Under the pieces are notes generated by a model. That model was given only the letters and a program-made list of their open reading frames with translations, made no database searches and had not been told where the DNA came from. Shown here piece by piece: positions 21,270 through 37,517 of a stretch of 64,000 nt of DNA. The DNA comes from Arenimonas daejeonensis. GTDB lineage: Bacteria > Pseudomonadota > Gammaproteobacteria > Xanthomonadales > Xanthomonadaceae. The DNA lies in NCBI RefSeq assembly GCF_007993735.1, contig NZ_CP042453.1:1860001-1924000 (forward strand), read 5' to 3'. Numbering within the stretch: position 1 is the stretch's first letter; each line of letters begins with the position of its first letter. The position numbers were made by a program, and so were the translations under genes.

Positions 21270-22638
21270 ATGGCGCACCACTCGCACTATTCGGAGCCCA
21301 CCGGCCCGGTCGGTCCGGCCCCGCAGGAACACAGCGTCGTTTACACGACCCTGCATTTCGACAAGCCCTGGTCCTACGAGAATTACCTCAAGACCGGTGG
21401 TTATGCCGCCTGGCGCAAGATCCTGAGCGAGAAGATCGATCCGGCCGCGGTCGTGGACATGGTCAAGCAGTCCGGCCTGCGTGGTCGCGGCGGCGCGGGC
21501 TTCCCGACCGGCCTGAAGTGGAGCTTCATGCCGCGCAGCGCGCCGGGCCAGAAGTACATCCTGTGCAACTCGGACGAATCCGAGCCGGGTACCTGCAAGG
21601 ACCGCGACATCCTGCGCTACAACCCGCATGCGGTGATCGAGGGCATGGCGATCGCCTGTTACGCCACCGGCTGCACCGTGGCCTACAACTACCTGCGCGG
21701 CGAGTTCCACCACGAGCCGTTCGAGCACTTCGAGGAAGCGCTGAAGGAAGCCTATGCCAACGGCTGGCTGGGCAAGGACATCCTCGGCTCCGGCGTGGAC
21801 GTGGACATGTACGCGGCGCTCGGCGCCGGCGCCTACATCTGCGGCGAAGAAACCGCGATGATGGAGTCGCTGGAAGGCAAGAAGGGTCAGCCGCGCTTCA
21901 AGCCGCCGTTCCCGGCCAATTTCGGCCTGTTCGGCAAGCCGACCACGATCAACAACACGGAAACCTACGCTTCGGTGCCGGCGATCGTGCGCAATGGCGC
22001 GGAGTGGTTCCTCGATCTGGGCAAGCCCAACAACGGCGGCCCGAAGATCTTCTCGGTCTCCGGCCACGTGAACAACCCGGGCAACTTCGAGATCCGCCTC
22101 GGCACGCCGTTCTCCGAGCTGCTGGCCCTGGCCGGCGGCGTCAAGGGCGGCCGCAAGCTCAAGGCCGTGATCCCGGGTGGGTCCTCGATGCCGGTGCTGC
22201 CGGCCGACACCATGATGGCCTGCACGATGGACTACGACTCGATCCAGAAGGCCGGTTCCGGCCTGGGCTCGGGCGCCGTGATCGTGATGGACGAGACCAC
22301 CTGCATGGTGCGCGCCTGCCAGCGCATCGCGCGCTTCTACTACGCCGAATCCTGCGGCCAGTGCACGCCCTGCCGCGAGGGCACCGGCTGGATGTACCGC
22401 GTGCTGACCCGCATCGCCGAAGGCAAGGCTTCGATGGAAGACCTGCACATGCTCAAGGGGCGCCGCGGGCCAGATCGAGGGCCACACCATCTGCGCCTTC
22501 GGCGAGGCCGCCGCCTGGCCGGTGCAGGGGTTCCTGCGCCACTTCTGGCACGAGTTCGAATACGCGATCGTCAACAAGCGTTTCTACGTCGACGACCTGG
22601 CCAAGGGCCAGCTCGCCACCACGGAGCAGGCCGCATGA
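21270..22638 (+). CDS. nuoF: NADH-quinone oxidoreductase subunit F (frame broken at 22457-22460)
   Basis: 51-kDa NADH- and FMN-binding subunit. The nucleotide loop is [16 protein letters not shown]; the N3 4Fe-4S ligands are in [12 protein letters not shown], with the last Cys in HTICAFGEA. The frame slips at GGGG 22457-22460 (one G too many; expected [18 protein letters not shown]). The stop overlaps the nuoG start (ATGA). Confidence 0.94.
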
Positions 22639-24938
22639 GCGCCCAGCCGACCGCCCCCAACACCGCGCCCGACGTGGTGAACATCGAGATCGACGGCAAG
22701 GCCATGCAGGCGCCGAAGGGTTCGATGATCATCCAGGCCGCCGACAAGGCCGGCGTGCCGATCCCGCGCTTCTGCTACCACGAGAAGCTGCCGATCGCCG
22801 CCAACTGCCGCATGTGCCTGGTGGACGTCGAGAAGATGCCCAAGCCGGCGCCGGCCTGCGCCACGCCGGTGATGGAAGGCATGAAGGTCACCACCCAGAC
22901 CAAGCGCGCGCTCGATGCGCAGCGCAACGTCATGGAGTTCCTGCTGATCAACCACCCGCTGGACTGCCCGATCTGCGATCAGGGCGGCGAGTGCGAGCTG
23001 CAGGACGTGTCCATGGGCTACGGCCGCTCGGTCTCGCGTTACGTCGACCGCAAGCGCGTGGTCGCCGACGAGGACATGGGCCCGCTGGTCGCCACCGACA
23101 TGACCCGCTGCATCCAGTGCACGCGCTGCATCCGCTTCACTGCGGACGTGGCCGGCACCTTCGAGCTGGGCGGCATGAACCGCGGCGAGAACCTGCAGAT
23201 CGGCACCTACGACGGCAAGCCGCTGATGACCGAACTCTCGGGCAACGTCATCGACGTCTGCCCGGTCGGTGCGCTGACCAACAAGGTCTTCCGTTTCCGC
23301 GCCCGCGCCTGGGAGCTGGTGGCGCGCGAGTCGATCGGCTACCACGACGCGCTGGGTTCGAACCTGTACCTGCACGCCCGCCGCGGCGACGTGCTGCGCA
23401 CCGTGCCGCGCGACAACGAAGCGGTGAACGAGTGCTGGCTGTCGGACCGCGACCGTTATTCGCACCAGGGCCTGGCCGCCGCCGACCGTGCCGGCAAGCC
23501 GCTGCTGCGCGAAGGCGACAGCTGGCGCGAGGCCTCGTGGGACGAGGCGCTGGTGCTGGCCGCCAAGCTGCTCAAGGAAGCGGGCGCGTCGCTCGGCGTG
23601 CTGGCACATCCGGCCACCTCGAACGAAGAGGGCGCGCTGCTGGCCTCGCTGGCCGCGGGCCTGGGCACGGGCAACATCGACCACCGCCTGAAGGCGCTGG
23701 ACTTCGCCGATGCCGCCTTCGCCGAAGCCTTCGAACTGCCGGCCGCCGAACTCGAGCAGGCCGACACCGTGCTGCTGGTCGGCTGCAACCTGCGCCACGA
23801 GCTGCCGCTGCTGCACCAGCGCCTGCACAAGGCCGGCAAGCGTGGTGCCAAGGTGTTCGCGATCAATCCGGTGGATTTCGAGACCACCTTCAACATCGCG
23901 GGCAAGTGCATCGTCGCGCCGTCGTTGCTGCCGGGCTCGCTCGCCGCGGTGGCGCAGGCTGCCGGCGCGACGTTGCCGGCGACGATCGCCGCGCACGAAC
24001 ATGGCACTGCCAAGGCGATGGCCGAGGCCCTGCAGAAGGCCGGCAAGGCCGTGATCGTGCTCGGCGAGATGGCCGAGAACCACGCACAGGCTTCCTGGCT
24101 GCGTGCCGCCGCACGTTCGCTGGCGACCGCCACCGGGGCGAAGCTCAACCGAATCCCGCAGGGCGCCAATGCCATCGGCCTGGCGCGCCACGGCGTGCTG
24201 CCGCAGGGGCAGGGCAAACACGCCGGTGCCATGCTGGCGCAGCCGCTGCCGGCCTACCTGCTGTACGGCGTCGAGCCGCAGTACGACTTCGCGCACGGCG
24301 CGCAGGCGCTCAAGGCGCTGGCCGGTGCCAAGGTCGTGGCGTTCTCGGCCTTCGCGTCCGACGAACTCAAGAAGCTGGCCCAGGTGATCCTGCCGATCGG
24401 CCTGTTGCCGGAGGTCGAAGCCACGCTCACCAATGTGGACGGTACCGACCAGTCCACCCAGGCCGGCGGCAAGCTGCCGGGCGAGGCGCGTGCCGGCTGG
24501 CGCGTGCTGCGTGCGCTGGGCGGCCAGATGGGCCTGGACGGGTTCGGATTCACCGACCTGCACGGCCTGCGTGCCGCACTCAAGCCGCAAGCGCCTTCCG
24601 CTGCTACCGGCCTGGCCGAAGCGGGCAAGGCCGACCCGGGCCTGGAGCGCATCACCAGCACGCCGATCTACCGCGGCGACGCGGTGCTGCGTCGCGCGGC
24701 CGCGCTCAACGCGCATCCGTTGACCCATGGCGCGCGCATCGTCGTTCATCCCGAGGAAGCGCTGTCGCGTGGCCTGTCGGATGGCGGCATGGCCAAGGTC
24801 GGCGACGGCGTCGGCAGCGCCGCGCTGCCGGTGGCGGTGAGCCCGCGCGTGCCCAAGGGCGCGGTGTGGATCGAGAACGGTTACGAAGCCACGGCGCCGA
24901 TGTCGCCGGTGGCCCGACTCGCGGTGGTGGGAGCCTGA
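22635..24938 (+). CDS. nuoG: NADH-quinone oxidoreductase subunit G
   Basis: 75-kDa iron-sulphur subunit, 767 aa and intact. The N-terminal 2Fe-2S ligands are in [15 protein letters not shown], then the His/Cys set [14 protein letters not shown] (N5) and CIQCTRC with CPVGAL (N4). The C-terminal part is molybdopterin-oxidoreductase-like but degenerate in sequence, as is common in this subunit. Confidence 0.95.
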   Translation: MSAQPTAPNTAPDVVNIEIDGKAMQAPKGSMIIQAADKAGVPIPRFCYHEKLPIAANCRMCLVDVEKMPKPAPACATPVMEGMKVTTQTKRALDAQRNVMEFLLINHPLDCPICDQGGECELQDVSMGYGRSVSRYVDRKRVVADEDMGPLVATDMTRCIQCTRCIRFTADVAGTFELGGMNRGENLQIGTYDGKPLMTELSGNVIDVCPVGALTNKVFRFRARAWELVARESIGYHDALGSNLYLHARRGDVLRTVPRDNEAVNECWLSDRDRYSHQGLAAADRAGKPLLREGDSWREASWDEALVLAAKLLKEAGASLGVLAHPATSNEEGALLASLAAGLGTGNIDHRLKALDFADAAFAEAFELPAAELEQADTVLLVGCNLRHELPLLHQRLHKAGKRGAKVFAINPVDFETTFNIAGKCIVAPSLLPGSLAAVAQAAGATLPATIAAHEHGTAKAMAEALQKAGKAVIVLGEMAENHAQASWLRAAARSLATATGAKLNRIPQGANAIGLARHGVLPQGQGKHAGAMLAQPLPAYLLYGVEPQYDFAHGAQALKALAGAKVVAFSAFASDELKKLAQVILPIGLLPEVEATLTNVDGTDQSTQAGGKLPGEARAGWRVLRALGGQMGLDGFGFTDLHGLRAALKPQAPSAATGLAEAGKADPGLERITSTPIYRGDAVLRRAAALNAHPLTHGARIVVHPEEALSRGLSDGGMAKVGDGVGSAALPVAVSPRVPKGAVWIENGYEATAPMSPVARLAVVGA

Positions 24939-24939
24939 G

Positions 24940-25998
24940 ATGATCGACGCCCTCCGCGAATTCTTCCTCTCCTTCGGCGACCTCGGCCTGGTCCTGTGGA
25001 CCTTGGCCAAGATCATCGTCATCGTGTTGCCGATCACCGTCGGCGTGGCCTTCTACACCCTGGCCGAGCGCAAGGTGATCGGCTGGATGCACGTGCGCCA
25101 GGGGCCGCAGTTCATCGGCGGGTTCATGGGCATCGGCTTCATCCAGGCCTTCGCCGACGTGTTCAAGATGTTGTTCAAGGAGCTGGTGATCCCGAGCTCG
25201 GCCAGCCCGCTGCTGTTCCGGCTGGCGCCGCTGCTGGCGCTGGCACCGGCATTCGCGGCCTGGGCGGTCATCCCGTTCGATGACGGCGTGGTGCTGGCCA
25301 ACGTCAACGCCGGCCTGCTGGTGCTGCTGGCGCTGACCTCGATGGGCGTGTACGGCATCATCATCGGCGGCTGGGCCTCGAACTCGAAGTACGCCATCCT
25401 CGGCGCGCTGCGTTCCGCCGCCCAGGTCGTCAGCTACGAGATCGCGATGGGCTTCGCCCTGGTCGGCGTGCTGGTCGCGGCCGGCACCATGAACCTTTCC
25501 GAGATCGTGCACGCGCAGGCGGGCAACCTGGGCATCGGCGAGTGGTTCTTCATCCCGCTGTTCCCGCTGTTCATCATCTACTTCATCTCCGGCGTGGCCG
25601 AGACCAACCGCGCGCCATTCGACGTGGCGGAAGGCGAGTCCGAGATCGTGGCCGGCTTCCACGTCGAATACTCCGGTTCGGCCTTCGCGATCTTCTTCCT
25701 GGCCGAATACGCCAACATGATGCTGGTCAGCCTGCTGACCCCGATCCTGTTCCTGGGCGGCTGGCTGTCGCCGTTCCCGCCGTCCTGGGGTTTTATGGGC
25801 GAGCCCGGCTGGTGGTGGCTGGCGATCAAGTTCATCTTCTTCGCCTTCAGCTTCCTGTGGTTCCGCGCCACGTTCCCGCGCTACCGCTACGACCAGATCA
25901 TGCGCCTGGGCTGGAAGGTGTTCATCCCGATCACGATCGTCTGGATCTTCGTGACCGCGATCGCGGCCTACAACAACTGGTTCACCGTCGGGGCCTGA
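24940..25998 (+). CDS. nuoH: NADH-quinone oxidoreductase subunit H
   Basis: Membrane subunit at the quinone chamber, 352 aa with eight predicted helices. Conserved loops are [31 protein letters not shown] and [15 protein letters not shown]. Starts two bases after the nuoG stop. Confidence 0.96.
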   Translation: MIDALREFFLSFGDLGLVLWTLAKIIVIVLPITVGVAFYTLAERKVIGWMHVRQGPQFIGGFMGIGFIQAFADVFKMLFKELVIPSSASPLLFRLAPLLALAPAFAAWAVIPFDDGVVLANVNAGLLVLLALTSMGVYGIIIGGWASNSKYAILGALRSAAQVVSYEIAMGFALVGVLVAAGTMNLSEIVHAQAGNLGIGEWFFIPLFPLFIIYFISGVAETNRAPFDVAEGESEIVAGFHVEYSGSAFAIFFLAEYANMMLVSLLTPILFLGGWLSPFPPSWGFMGEPGWWWLAIKFIFFAFSFLWFRATFPRYRYDQIMRLGWKVFIPITIVWIFVTAIAAYNNWFTVGA

Positions 25999-26005
25999 GG
26001 CTGAC

Positions 26006-26494
26006 ATGAAGCGAATCGCCAACTACCTCAAGAGCCTGATGCTGCTGGAACTGCTGGCCGGCATGAAGCTGACCCTGGGCTACATGTTCGCCCCGACCTA
26101 CACGGTGAACTACCCGTACGAGAAGTTCCCGCAGTCGCCGCGCTTCCGTGGCCTGCACGCGCTGCGCCGCTACCCGAACGGCGAGGAGCGCTGCATCGCC
26201 TGCAAGCTGTGCGAGGCGGTGTGCCCGGCGCTGGCGATCACCATCGACTCCGAGCCGCGCGACGACGGTTCGCGCCGCACCACGCGTTACGACATCGACC
26301 TGTTCAAGTGCATCTACTGCGGCTTCTGCGAGGAAAGCTGCCCGGTGGACTCGATCGTCGAAACCCACATCCACGAATACCACTTCGAGAAGCGCGGCGA
26401 GAACATCGTCACCAAGCAGCAGTTGCTGGCCATCGGCGACCGCTTCGAAGACGAAATCGCCGAACGCCGGGCCGCCGACGCGGCATATCGCTGA
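26006..26494 (+). CDS. nuoI: NADH-quinone oxidoreductase subunit I
   Basis: Ferredoxin-like subunit with clusters N6a and N6b, shown by [12 protein letters not shown] and [12 protein letters not shown]. Intact at 162 aa. Confidence 0.96.
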   Translation: MKRIANYLKSLMLLELLAGMKLTLGYMFAPTYTVNYPYEKFPQSPRFRGLHALRRYPNGEERCIACKLCEAVCPALAITIDSEPRDDGSRRTTRYDIDLFKCIYCGFCEESCPVDSIVETHIHEYHFEKRGENIVTKQQLLAIGDRFEDEIAERRAADAAYR

Positions 26495-26515
26495 GGGCAG
26501 GGGACGCACACCGAC

Positions 26516-27133
26516 ATGAGCTACGAACTCGCCGCCTTCTGGGCCTTCGCCACCGTGACCGTGCTGGCCGCGCTGGGCGTGATCCTGTCGCGCAACCCGG
26601 TGCACGCCGTGTTGAGCCTGGTGCTGGCCTTCTTCTCCACCGCCTGCCTGTGGCTGCTGCTGCAGGCCGAATTCCTGGGCGTGGTGCTGGTGCTGGTGTA
26701 CATCGGCGCGGTGATGGTGCTGTTCCTGTTCGTGGTGATGATGCTCGACATCAACACCACGCCGCTGCGCGAAGGCTTCACCCGCTACCTGCCGCTGACC
26801 GGTGCCGTGGTGGTGGTGATGGCGGCCGAGATGGTGATGCTGATCGGCGGCAAGCGCTTCGAGGTGGGGCTGTCGGCCACCGATCCGGCCGCGGCGGCCG
26901 GCAAGACCAACCTGCAATGGATCGGCGAGACGCTGTTCAGCCAGTACATCCTGCCGTTCGAGATCGCCGCGGTGATCCTCACCGTCGCCCTGGTGGTGGC
27001 GGTGATGCTGACCTTGCGCCGCCGCCCCGGCACCAAGCACCAGGACCCCGGCCGCCAGGTGGCCGTGCGCCGCGACGACCGCGTGCGCCTGGTCAAGGTG
27101 GCGTCCGAACCCCGCCAGGAGGGCAACCCGTGA
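26516..27133 (+). CDS. nuoJ: NADH-quinone oxidoreductase subunit J
   Basis: Membrane subunit with five predicted helices; [15 protein letters not shown] and the [25 protein letters not shown] helix with its pi-bulge region are recognisable. The tail after residue 180 is basic and probably cytoplasmic. It overlaps nuoK by four bases (GTGA). Confidence 0.95.
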   Translation: MSYELAAFWAFATVTVLAALGVILSRNPVHAVLSLVLAFFSTACLWLLLQAEFLGVVLVLVYIGAVMVLFLFVVMMLDINTTPLREGFTRYLPLTGAVVVVMAAEMVMLIGGKRFEVGLSATDPAAAAGKTNLQWIGETLFSQYILPFEIAAVILTVALVVAVMLTLRRRPGTKHQDPGRQVAVRRDDRVRLVKVASEPRQEGNP

Positions 27134-27435
27134 TCAGCCTCGGCCATTTCCTCGCGCTGGGCGCGGTGCTGTTCTGCATCAGCGTCGCCGGCATCTTCAT
27201 CAACCGCAAGAACGTCATCGTGCTGCTGATGTGCATCGAGCTGATGCTGCTCGCGGTGAACATCAACTTCGTGGCCTTTTCCCGTTTCCTGGGCGACGTG
27301 TCGGGCCAGATCTTCGTCTTCTTCATCCTGACCGTGGCCGCCGCCGAGGCCGCCATCGGCCTGGCCATCCTGGTGACGCTGTTCCGCAACAAGCGGACCA
27401 TCAACGTCGCCGAACTCGATTCACTGAAGGGCTGA
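27130..27435 (+). CDS. nuoK: NADH-quinone oxidoreductase subunit K
   Basis: Three-helix, 101-aa subunit of the E-channel. The two conserved membrane glutamates are in MCIELMLL and [12 protein letters not shown] start within the end of nuoJ. Confidence 0.96.
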   Translation: MISLGHFLALGAVLFCISVAGIFINRKNVIVLLMCIELMLLAVNINFVAFSRFLGDVSGQIFVFFILTVAAAEAAIGLAILVTLFRNKRTINVAELDSLKG

Positions 27436-27442
27436 GCGCGCG

Positions 27443-29550
27443 ATGATCTCCATGAACACGCTCCTGGTCATCGCCCTGGCGCCGCTGCTGGGCGCCATCG
27501 TCGCCGGCCTCTTCGGCAAGCAGGTCGGCCGCGCCGGCGCGCACTGGGTCACCATCATCGGCGTCGCGGTCAGCTGCGCGCTGTCCCTGCAGGTGCTCTG
27601 GCAGCTGGTGTACGAGCATGCCGACCCGTTCAACCAGAACGTCTATACCTTCTTCCAGGTCGGCGGTTATTCCGCCCACGTCGGCTTTATGGTCGACAAG
27701 CTGACCGCGATGATGATGGTGGTGGTGACCTTCGTCTCGCTGCTGGTGCATGTCTACACCATCGGTTACATGGCCGACGACGACGGTTACCAGCGCTTCT
27801 TCAGCTACATTTCGCTGTTCACCTTCAGCATGCTGATGCTGGTGATGAGCAACAACTTCCTGCAACTGTTCTTCGGCTGGGAGGCGGTGGGCCTGGTGTC
27901 CTACCTGCTGATCGGCTTCTGGTACAAGCGGCCGACCGCCATCTTCGCCAACCTCAAGGCATTCCTGGTCAACCGCGTCGGCGATTTCGGATTCCTGCTG
28001 GGCATCGCCGGCGTGCTGATGTGGCTGGGCACGCTGGACTACGCCACCGTGTTCGCCCAGGCCGCCAACGCCGAGCTGAACTCCACATTCACCCTGTGGT
28101 CCGGCAAGGTCGGCACCGGCGGCTTCGCCATGGACATCCTGTCCTCGCCGGTCGAGGTGCAGGTGATCAGCTTCATCTGCATCTGCCTGTTCATCGGCGC
28201 GATGGGCAAGTCGGCGCAGGTGCCGCTGCACGTCTGGCTGCCGGACTCGATGGAAGGCCCGACGCCGATCTCGGCGCTGATCCACGCCGCGACCATGGTG
28301 ACCGCAGGCATCTTCATGGTCGCCCGCATGTCGCCGCTGTTCGAACAGAGTGAGGCGGCGCTGAACTTCGTGCTGTTCATCGGCGCCACCACGGCCCTGT
28401 TCACCGGCCTGATCGGCATCATCCAGAACGACATCAAGCGCGTGGTGGCGTATTCCACCCTGTCGCAGCTGGGTTACATGACCGTGGCGCTGGGCGTGTC
28501 CGCCTACTCGGGCGCGGTGTACCACCTGATGACCCATGCCTTCTTCAAGGCGCTGCTGTTCCTGGCGGCCGGCAGCGTGATCATCGGCATGCACCACGAG
28601 CAGGACATGCGCCGCATGGGCGGCCTGCGCAAGTACATGCCCATCACCTACTGGACCAGCCTGATCGGTACCCTGGCCTGGTCGGCACGCCGTTCCTGTC
28701 CGGCTTCTACTCGAAGGACACCATCATCGAGGCGGCGGCGCACAACGCGCACACGAACCACGGCTGGGTGGCGCAGTACGGCTACTGGGCGGTGCTGCTG
28801 GGTGTGTTCGTCACCAGCTTCTACAGTTTCCGGCTGCTGTACATGACCTTCCACGGCAAGGAGCGTTTCCGCGAGGTCGAGGCCAATGGCCATGACGACC
28901 ACCACGGCGACGCGCATGCCGACGCCCACCACGATGCGCACGACGACCATGGCCACCACGGCCCGGTCGAACCACACGAGTCGCCTTGGGTGGTGACGGT
29001 GCCGCTGATCCTGCTGGCCATTCCTTCGGTACTGATCGGCTTCTTCACCGTGGGCCCGATGCTGGGCGGCGATTTCTTCCGTGGCGCGATCGAAGTGCTG
29101 CCCGAACACGATGCCATGGCTGCCTGGGCGAAGGCATTCCACGGCCCGGTCGCCTTCGCCCTGCACGGCATGATGATGCCGGCCTTCTGGCTGGCCTTCG
29201 GTGGCTTCGCGCTGGCGACGTTCATCTACCTGTTCAGGCCCGCGCTCGCCGATCGCGCCGCGAAGGTGTTCGCGCTGCCGATCCGCATCCTCGAGAACAA
29301 GTACGGTTTCGACGACCTGTGGATCAAGGGTTTCGCCGGCGGTGGCCTCAAGCTGGGCCGTTTCTCCTGGAAGCGGGGCGACGCCGGCCTGATCGACGGT
29401 TTCTTCGTCAACGGTTCCGCACTGCTGGTGGACCGCATCGCCGGACTGTTGCGCCAGCTGCAGACCGGCCGCCTCTACAACTACGCCTTCGCAATGATCC
29501 TCGGCCTCATCGTCCTGTTGGCGGTGCTGGTGCGGACGGTCGGCGCCTGA
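27443..29550 (+). CDS. nuoL: NADH-quinone oxidoreductase subunit L (frame broken at 28677)
   Basis: Distal antiporter-like proton-pumping subunit with the long lateral helix, about 703 aa. FFGWEAVGLVSYLLIGFW, HVWLPDSMEGPTPISALIHAATMV and the lysine-bearing helices are present. One C is missing at 28677-28678 (expected TLALVGTPFLSGFYSKD). A His/Asp-rich loop (about 28885-28980, HDDHHGDAHADAHHDAHDD) is unusual and could bind metal, or just be a low-complexity loop. Confidence 0.94.
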
Positions 29551-29569
29551 GAACGACAAGGAAGCCTCC

Positions 29570-31098
29570 ATGGAAGCCACCTGGCCCCTGCTTAGCGTGC
29601 TGATCTGGCTGCCGATCGCCGGCGGCCTGCTCACGCTGGCATTCGGCGACGCCCGCACCCAACAGGCCAAGGCCTTCGCCCTGCTGGTCGCGGTGGCCAC
29701 GCTGGCGGCCAGCCTGTTCCTGTTCGCCGGCCACGACTACGGCTCCGCCGCCATGCGCCTGGTCGAGGACCGGGCCTGGATCCCCAGCTTCGACATCCGC
29801 TACCACCTGGGCGTGGACGGCCTGTCCATCGCGCTGATCGCCCTGACCACGCTGACCACGGTGCTGGTGCTGATCGGCGCCTGGACCTCGGTCGAACGCC
29901 GCGCGCACCAGTACTTCGCCGCCTTCCTGATCCTCGAGGGCCTGATGGTCGGCGTGTTCTGCGCGCTCGACGCCATCCTGTTCTACGTGTTCTTCGAGGG
30001 CATGCTGATCCCGATGTTCATCATCATCGGTGTCTGGGGCGGCCCGCGGCGCGTGTACGCGTCGCTGAAATTCTTCCTGTACACCTTCCTGGGCTCGGTC
30101 TTCATGCTGATCGGCCTGGTGTACCTGTACCTGCGCACGGTGGAGGCGGGCGACCCGAGCTTCCAACTGGCCGACTTCTACGCGCTGCCGCTCACCGCCA
30201 CCGAGCAGATGTGGATCTTCTTCGCCTTCCTGGCGGCGTTCTCGGTGAAGGTGCCGATGTTCCCGGTACATACCTGGTTGCCGGACGCGCACGTCGAGGC
30301 GCCGACCGGCGGCTCGGTGATCCTGGCGGCGATCATGCTCAAGATCGGCGGCTACGGCTTCCTGCGCTTCACCCTGCCGATCGTGCCGGACGCGGGGCAG
30401 GAGTGGGCCTGGCTGGTGATCGGCCTGTCGCTGGCGGCGGTGGTCTATGTCGGCCTGGTGGCGCTGGTGCAGGACGACATGAAGAAGCTGATCGCCTATT
30501 CGTCGGTCGCGCACATGGGCTTCGTCACCTGGGCACCTTCATCGCCTTCGCGCTGGTGCGCGAGCTGGGCAACACCGACGCGGCGCAGCTGGGCCTGCAG
30601 GGCGCGATGGTGCAGATGATCTCGCACGGTTTCATCTCCGGCGCGATGTTCTCCTGCGTCGGCGTGGTTTACGACCGCATGCACAGCCGCATGATCCGCG
30701 ACTACGGCGGCGTGGTGAACACCATGCCCTGGTTCGCCGCCTTCTTCGTCTTCTTCGCCATGGCCAACTCGGGCCTGCCGGGCACCTCGGGTTTCGTCGG
30801 CGAATTCATGGTCATCCTGTCGGCCTTCCAGTACAACGTCTGGGTCGCCTTCGGCGCCGGCTTCACCCTGATCCTGGGCGCGGCCTACACGCTGTGGATG
30901 ACCAAACGCGTGATCTTCGGCGACGTCGCCAACCACCATGTCGCGGAACTGACCGACATCAACGGCCGCGAGGCGCTGGTGCTGGGCGTGTTCGCGCTGG
31001 GCACGCTGGTGCTGGGCGTTTACCCCAAGCCGCTGACCGACCTCATGGAAGCACCGATCGCGCAGCTGCTGACCCAGCTCGCCGCCACCAAGCTGTAA
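29570..31098 (+). CDS. nuoM: NADH-quinone oxidoreductase subunit M (frame broken at 30528)
   Basis: Second antiporter-like subunit, about 509 aa. YHLGVDGLSIALI, FFEGMLIPMFIIIGVWGG and HTWLPDAHVEAPTGGSVILA are conserved. One C is missing at 30528-30529 (expected HMGFVTLGTFIAFAL), after which the frame is open to 31098. Confidence 0.94.
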
Positions 31099-31108
31099 GG
31101 GAACCCCG

Positions 31109-32557
31109 ATGGCCTTGCCGATGCCCACCGTTGCCGACCTGCTGCCCCTGGGGCCGGAAATTTTCGTCTGCGGCGCCGCCTTCGCCCTGCTGATGGTGGA
31201 CCTGTTCCTGTCCGACCAGCGGCGCGGCCTGACCCACTTCCTGGCCCTGTTCATCCTGGCGGCGGCGGCGGTGCTGACCGCGCGCGACATGGCGATGCAG
31301 CCGGTGTACGGCTTCGCCAACCTGTTCGTGCGCGACACCGCCAGCGACGTGCTGAAGATCGCCGTGTACCTGGTGGCCGGCGCGTCCTTCGTGTACGCCA
31401 AGCCCTACCTGCAGGACCGTGGCCTGTTCAAGGGCGAGTTCTACGTGCTGGGCCTGTTCTCGGTGCTGGGCATGATGCTGATGATCTCGGCCGGCAGCAT
31501 GCTCACCCTGTACCTGGGCCTGGAGCTGCTGGCGCTGAGCTCGTACGGCCTGGTGGCGATGGACCGCGACAACCCGCGCTCGTCCGAAGCGGCGATGAAG
31601 TATTTCGTGCTCGGCTCGCTGGCCTCGGGCCTGCTGCTGTACGGCATGTCCATGATCTACGGTGCCACCGGCAGCCTGCAGCTGGGCGAGATCCACGCCG
31701 CCGCGGCCAGCACCGGCGACCGCACGCTGCTGCTGTTCGGCGTGGTGTTCATGCTGGTCGGCATCGCCTTCAAGTTCGGTGCGGCGCCGTTCCACATGTG
31801 GCTGCCGGACGTCTATCACGGCGCGCCCACCGCGATCACGCTGTTCATCGGCTCGGCGCCCAAGCTCGCGGCCTTCGGCATGGCCTACCGCCTGCTGGAA
31901 TCCGGCGTCGGCCCGCTCGATCCGTACTGGCAGGACATGGTGGCCTGGCTGGCGGCGCTGTCGCTGGTCATCGGCAACCTGGTGGCGCTGGCGCAGACCA
32001 ACCTCAAGCGCATGCTGGCCTATTCGACCATCTCGCACGTCGGTTTCCTGTTCATGGGCCTGGCCCACGGCGGCAACCTGGGCTATTCGGCGGCGATGTT
32101 CTACGCCATCAGCTACGCGATCATGTCGGCGGCGGCCTTCGGCGCGATCATCGTGCTGTCGCGCAAGGGCTTCGAGTCCGAGAACGTGGACGACTTCAAG
32201 GGCCTGTGGTCGCGCAACCCGGGCCAGGCCGTGCTGGTGCTGTTCGTGATGGCTTCGCTGGCCGGCGTGCCGCCGTTCCTGGGCTTCTGGGCCAAGCTCG
32301 AAGTGCTGCTCGCCGCGCTCGACGCCGGCCTGATGTGGCTGGCCGTGGTCGGCGTGGTCTGCGCGGTGATCGGCGCCTTCTACTACCTGCGCGTGATCAA
32401 GGTGATGTTCTTCGACGAACCCGAAGGCGAGGGCGCCAGGCTGCACCCGGACAGCCACCTGCGCGTGCTGTTCGCGGTGAACGCCGCGGCCCTGCTGGTG
32501 TTGGGCCTTTTCGCGGACACGATCCTGGCCTGGTGCGGATTGGCGTTCCCGACCTGA
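31109..32557 (+). CDS. nuoN: NADH-quinone oxidoreductase subunit N
   Basis: Third antiporter-like subunit and last gene of the operon, intact at 482 aa. LYLGLELLALSSYGLVAM, FHMWLPDVYHGAPTAITLF and RMLAYSTISHVGFLF are present. No terminator is seen before the initiator-tRNA promoter, so read-through is possible. Confidence 0.96.
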   Translation: MALPMPTVADLLPLGPEIFVCGAAFALLMVDLFLSDQRRGLTHFLALFILAAAAVLTARDMAMQPVYGFANLFVRDTASDVLKIAVYLVAGASFVYAKPYLQDRGLFKGEFYVLGLFSVLGMMLMISAGSMLTLYLGLELLALSSYGLVAMDRDNPRSSEAAMKYFVLGSLASGLLLYGMSMIYGATGSLQLGEIHAAAASTGDRTLLLFGVVFMLVGIAFKFGAAPFHMWLPDVYHGAPTAITLFIGSAPKLAAFGMAYRLLESGVGPLDPYWQDMVAWLAALSLVIGNLVALAQTNLKRMLAYSTISHVGFLFMGLAHGGNLGYSAAMFYAISYAIMSAAAFGAIIVLSRKGFESENVDDFKGLWSRNPGQAVLVLFVMASLAGVPPFLGFWAKLEVLLAALDAGLMWLAVVGVVCAVIGAFYYLRVIKVMFFDEPEGEGARLHPDSHLRVLFAVNAAALLVLGLFADTILAWCGLAFPT

Positions 32558-32578
32558 ACCGTCCGATCATCATCGGGC

Positions 32579-32608
32579 TTGCGCACGATTCGCTGCGCCC
32601 CCTATAAT
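32579..32608 (+). promoter_or_regulatory. Promoter of the initiator tRNA
   Basis: TTGCGC (32579-32584), 18-base spacer, TATAAT (32603-32608), then a GC-rich discriminator (GCGCGAC). This is a stable-RNA promoter pattern that suggests stringent control. Confidence 0.8.
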
Positions 32609-32621
32609 GCGCGACTACTGC

Positions 32622-32698
32622 TGCGGGGTGGAGCAGTCTGGCAGCTCGTCGGGCTCATAACCCGAAGGTCGCAGGTTCAAATCCTGCCCCCGCTACCA
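32622..32698 (+). tRNA. Initiator tRNA-fMet (CAU)
   Basis: 77 bases including encoded CCA. The anticodon stem has the three consecutive G-C pairs (CGGG-CTCATAA-CCCG) that mark initiators, with anticodon CAT. Position 1 is T and position 72 is T, so the end pair is unpaired, as initiators require, but it is not the C1/A72 found in E. coli. Confidence 0.95.
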
Positions 32699-32724
32699 CC
32701 ATTAGTCCTGCCAGGGACCAATGC

Positions 32725-32758
32725 AATGGCGACATCCAATGGATGTCGCCATTTTTTT
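32725..32758 (+). terminator. Rho-independent terminator after the initiator tRNA
   Basis: AATGGCGACATCC-AAT-GGATGTCGCCATT, a perfect 13-bp stem (32725-32753), ending in a run of seven T (32752-32758). It separates the tRNA from the convergent sensor-kinase gene. Confidence 0.9.
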
Positions 32759-32776
32759 GCCACGGATCCGGCGCGG

Positions 32777-37513
<4,737 letters not shown>

Positions 37514-37517
<4 letters not shown>

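Noticed and set aside
20901..24943. Fusions of complex I subunits suggested by long uninterrupted frames
   Set aside because: In-frame absence of stops is due to high GC; separate starts, coupling overlaps and family ends are visible for nuoE, nuoF and nuoG.
32622..32698. tRNA-fMet as attachment site for an integrated element carrying the kinase operon
   Set aside because: No integrase and no duplicated tRNA 3' end was found downstream; only displacement of gene order is supported.
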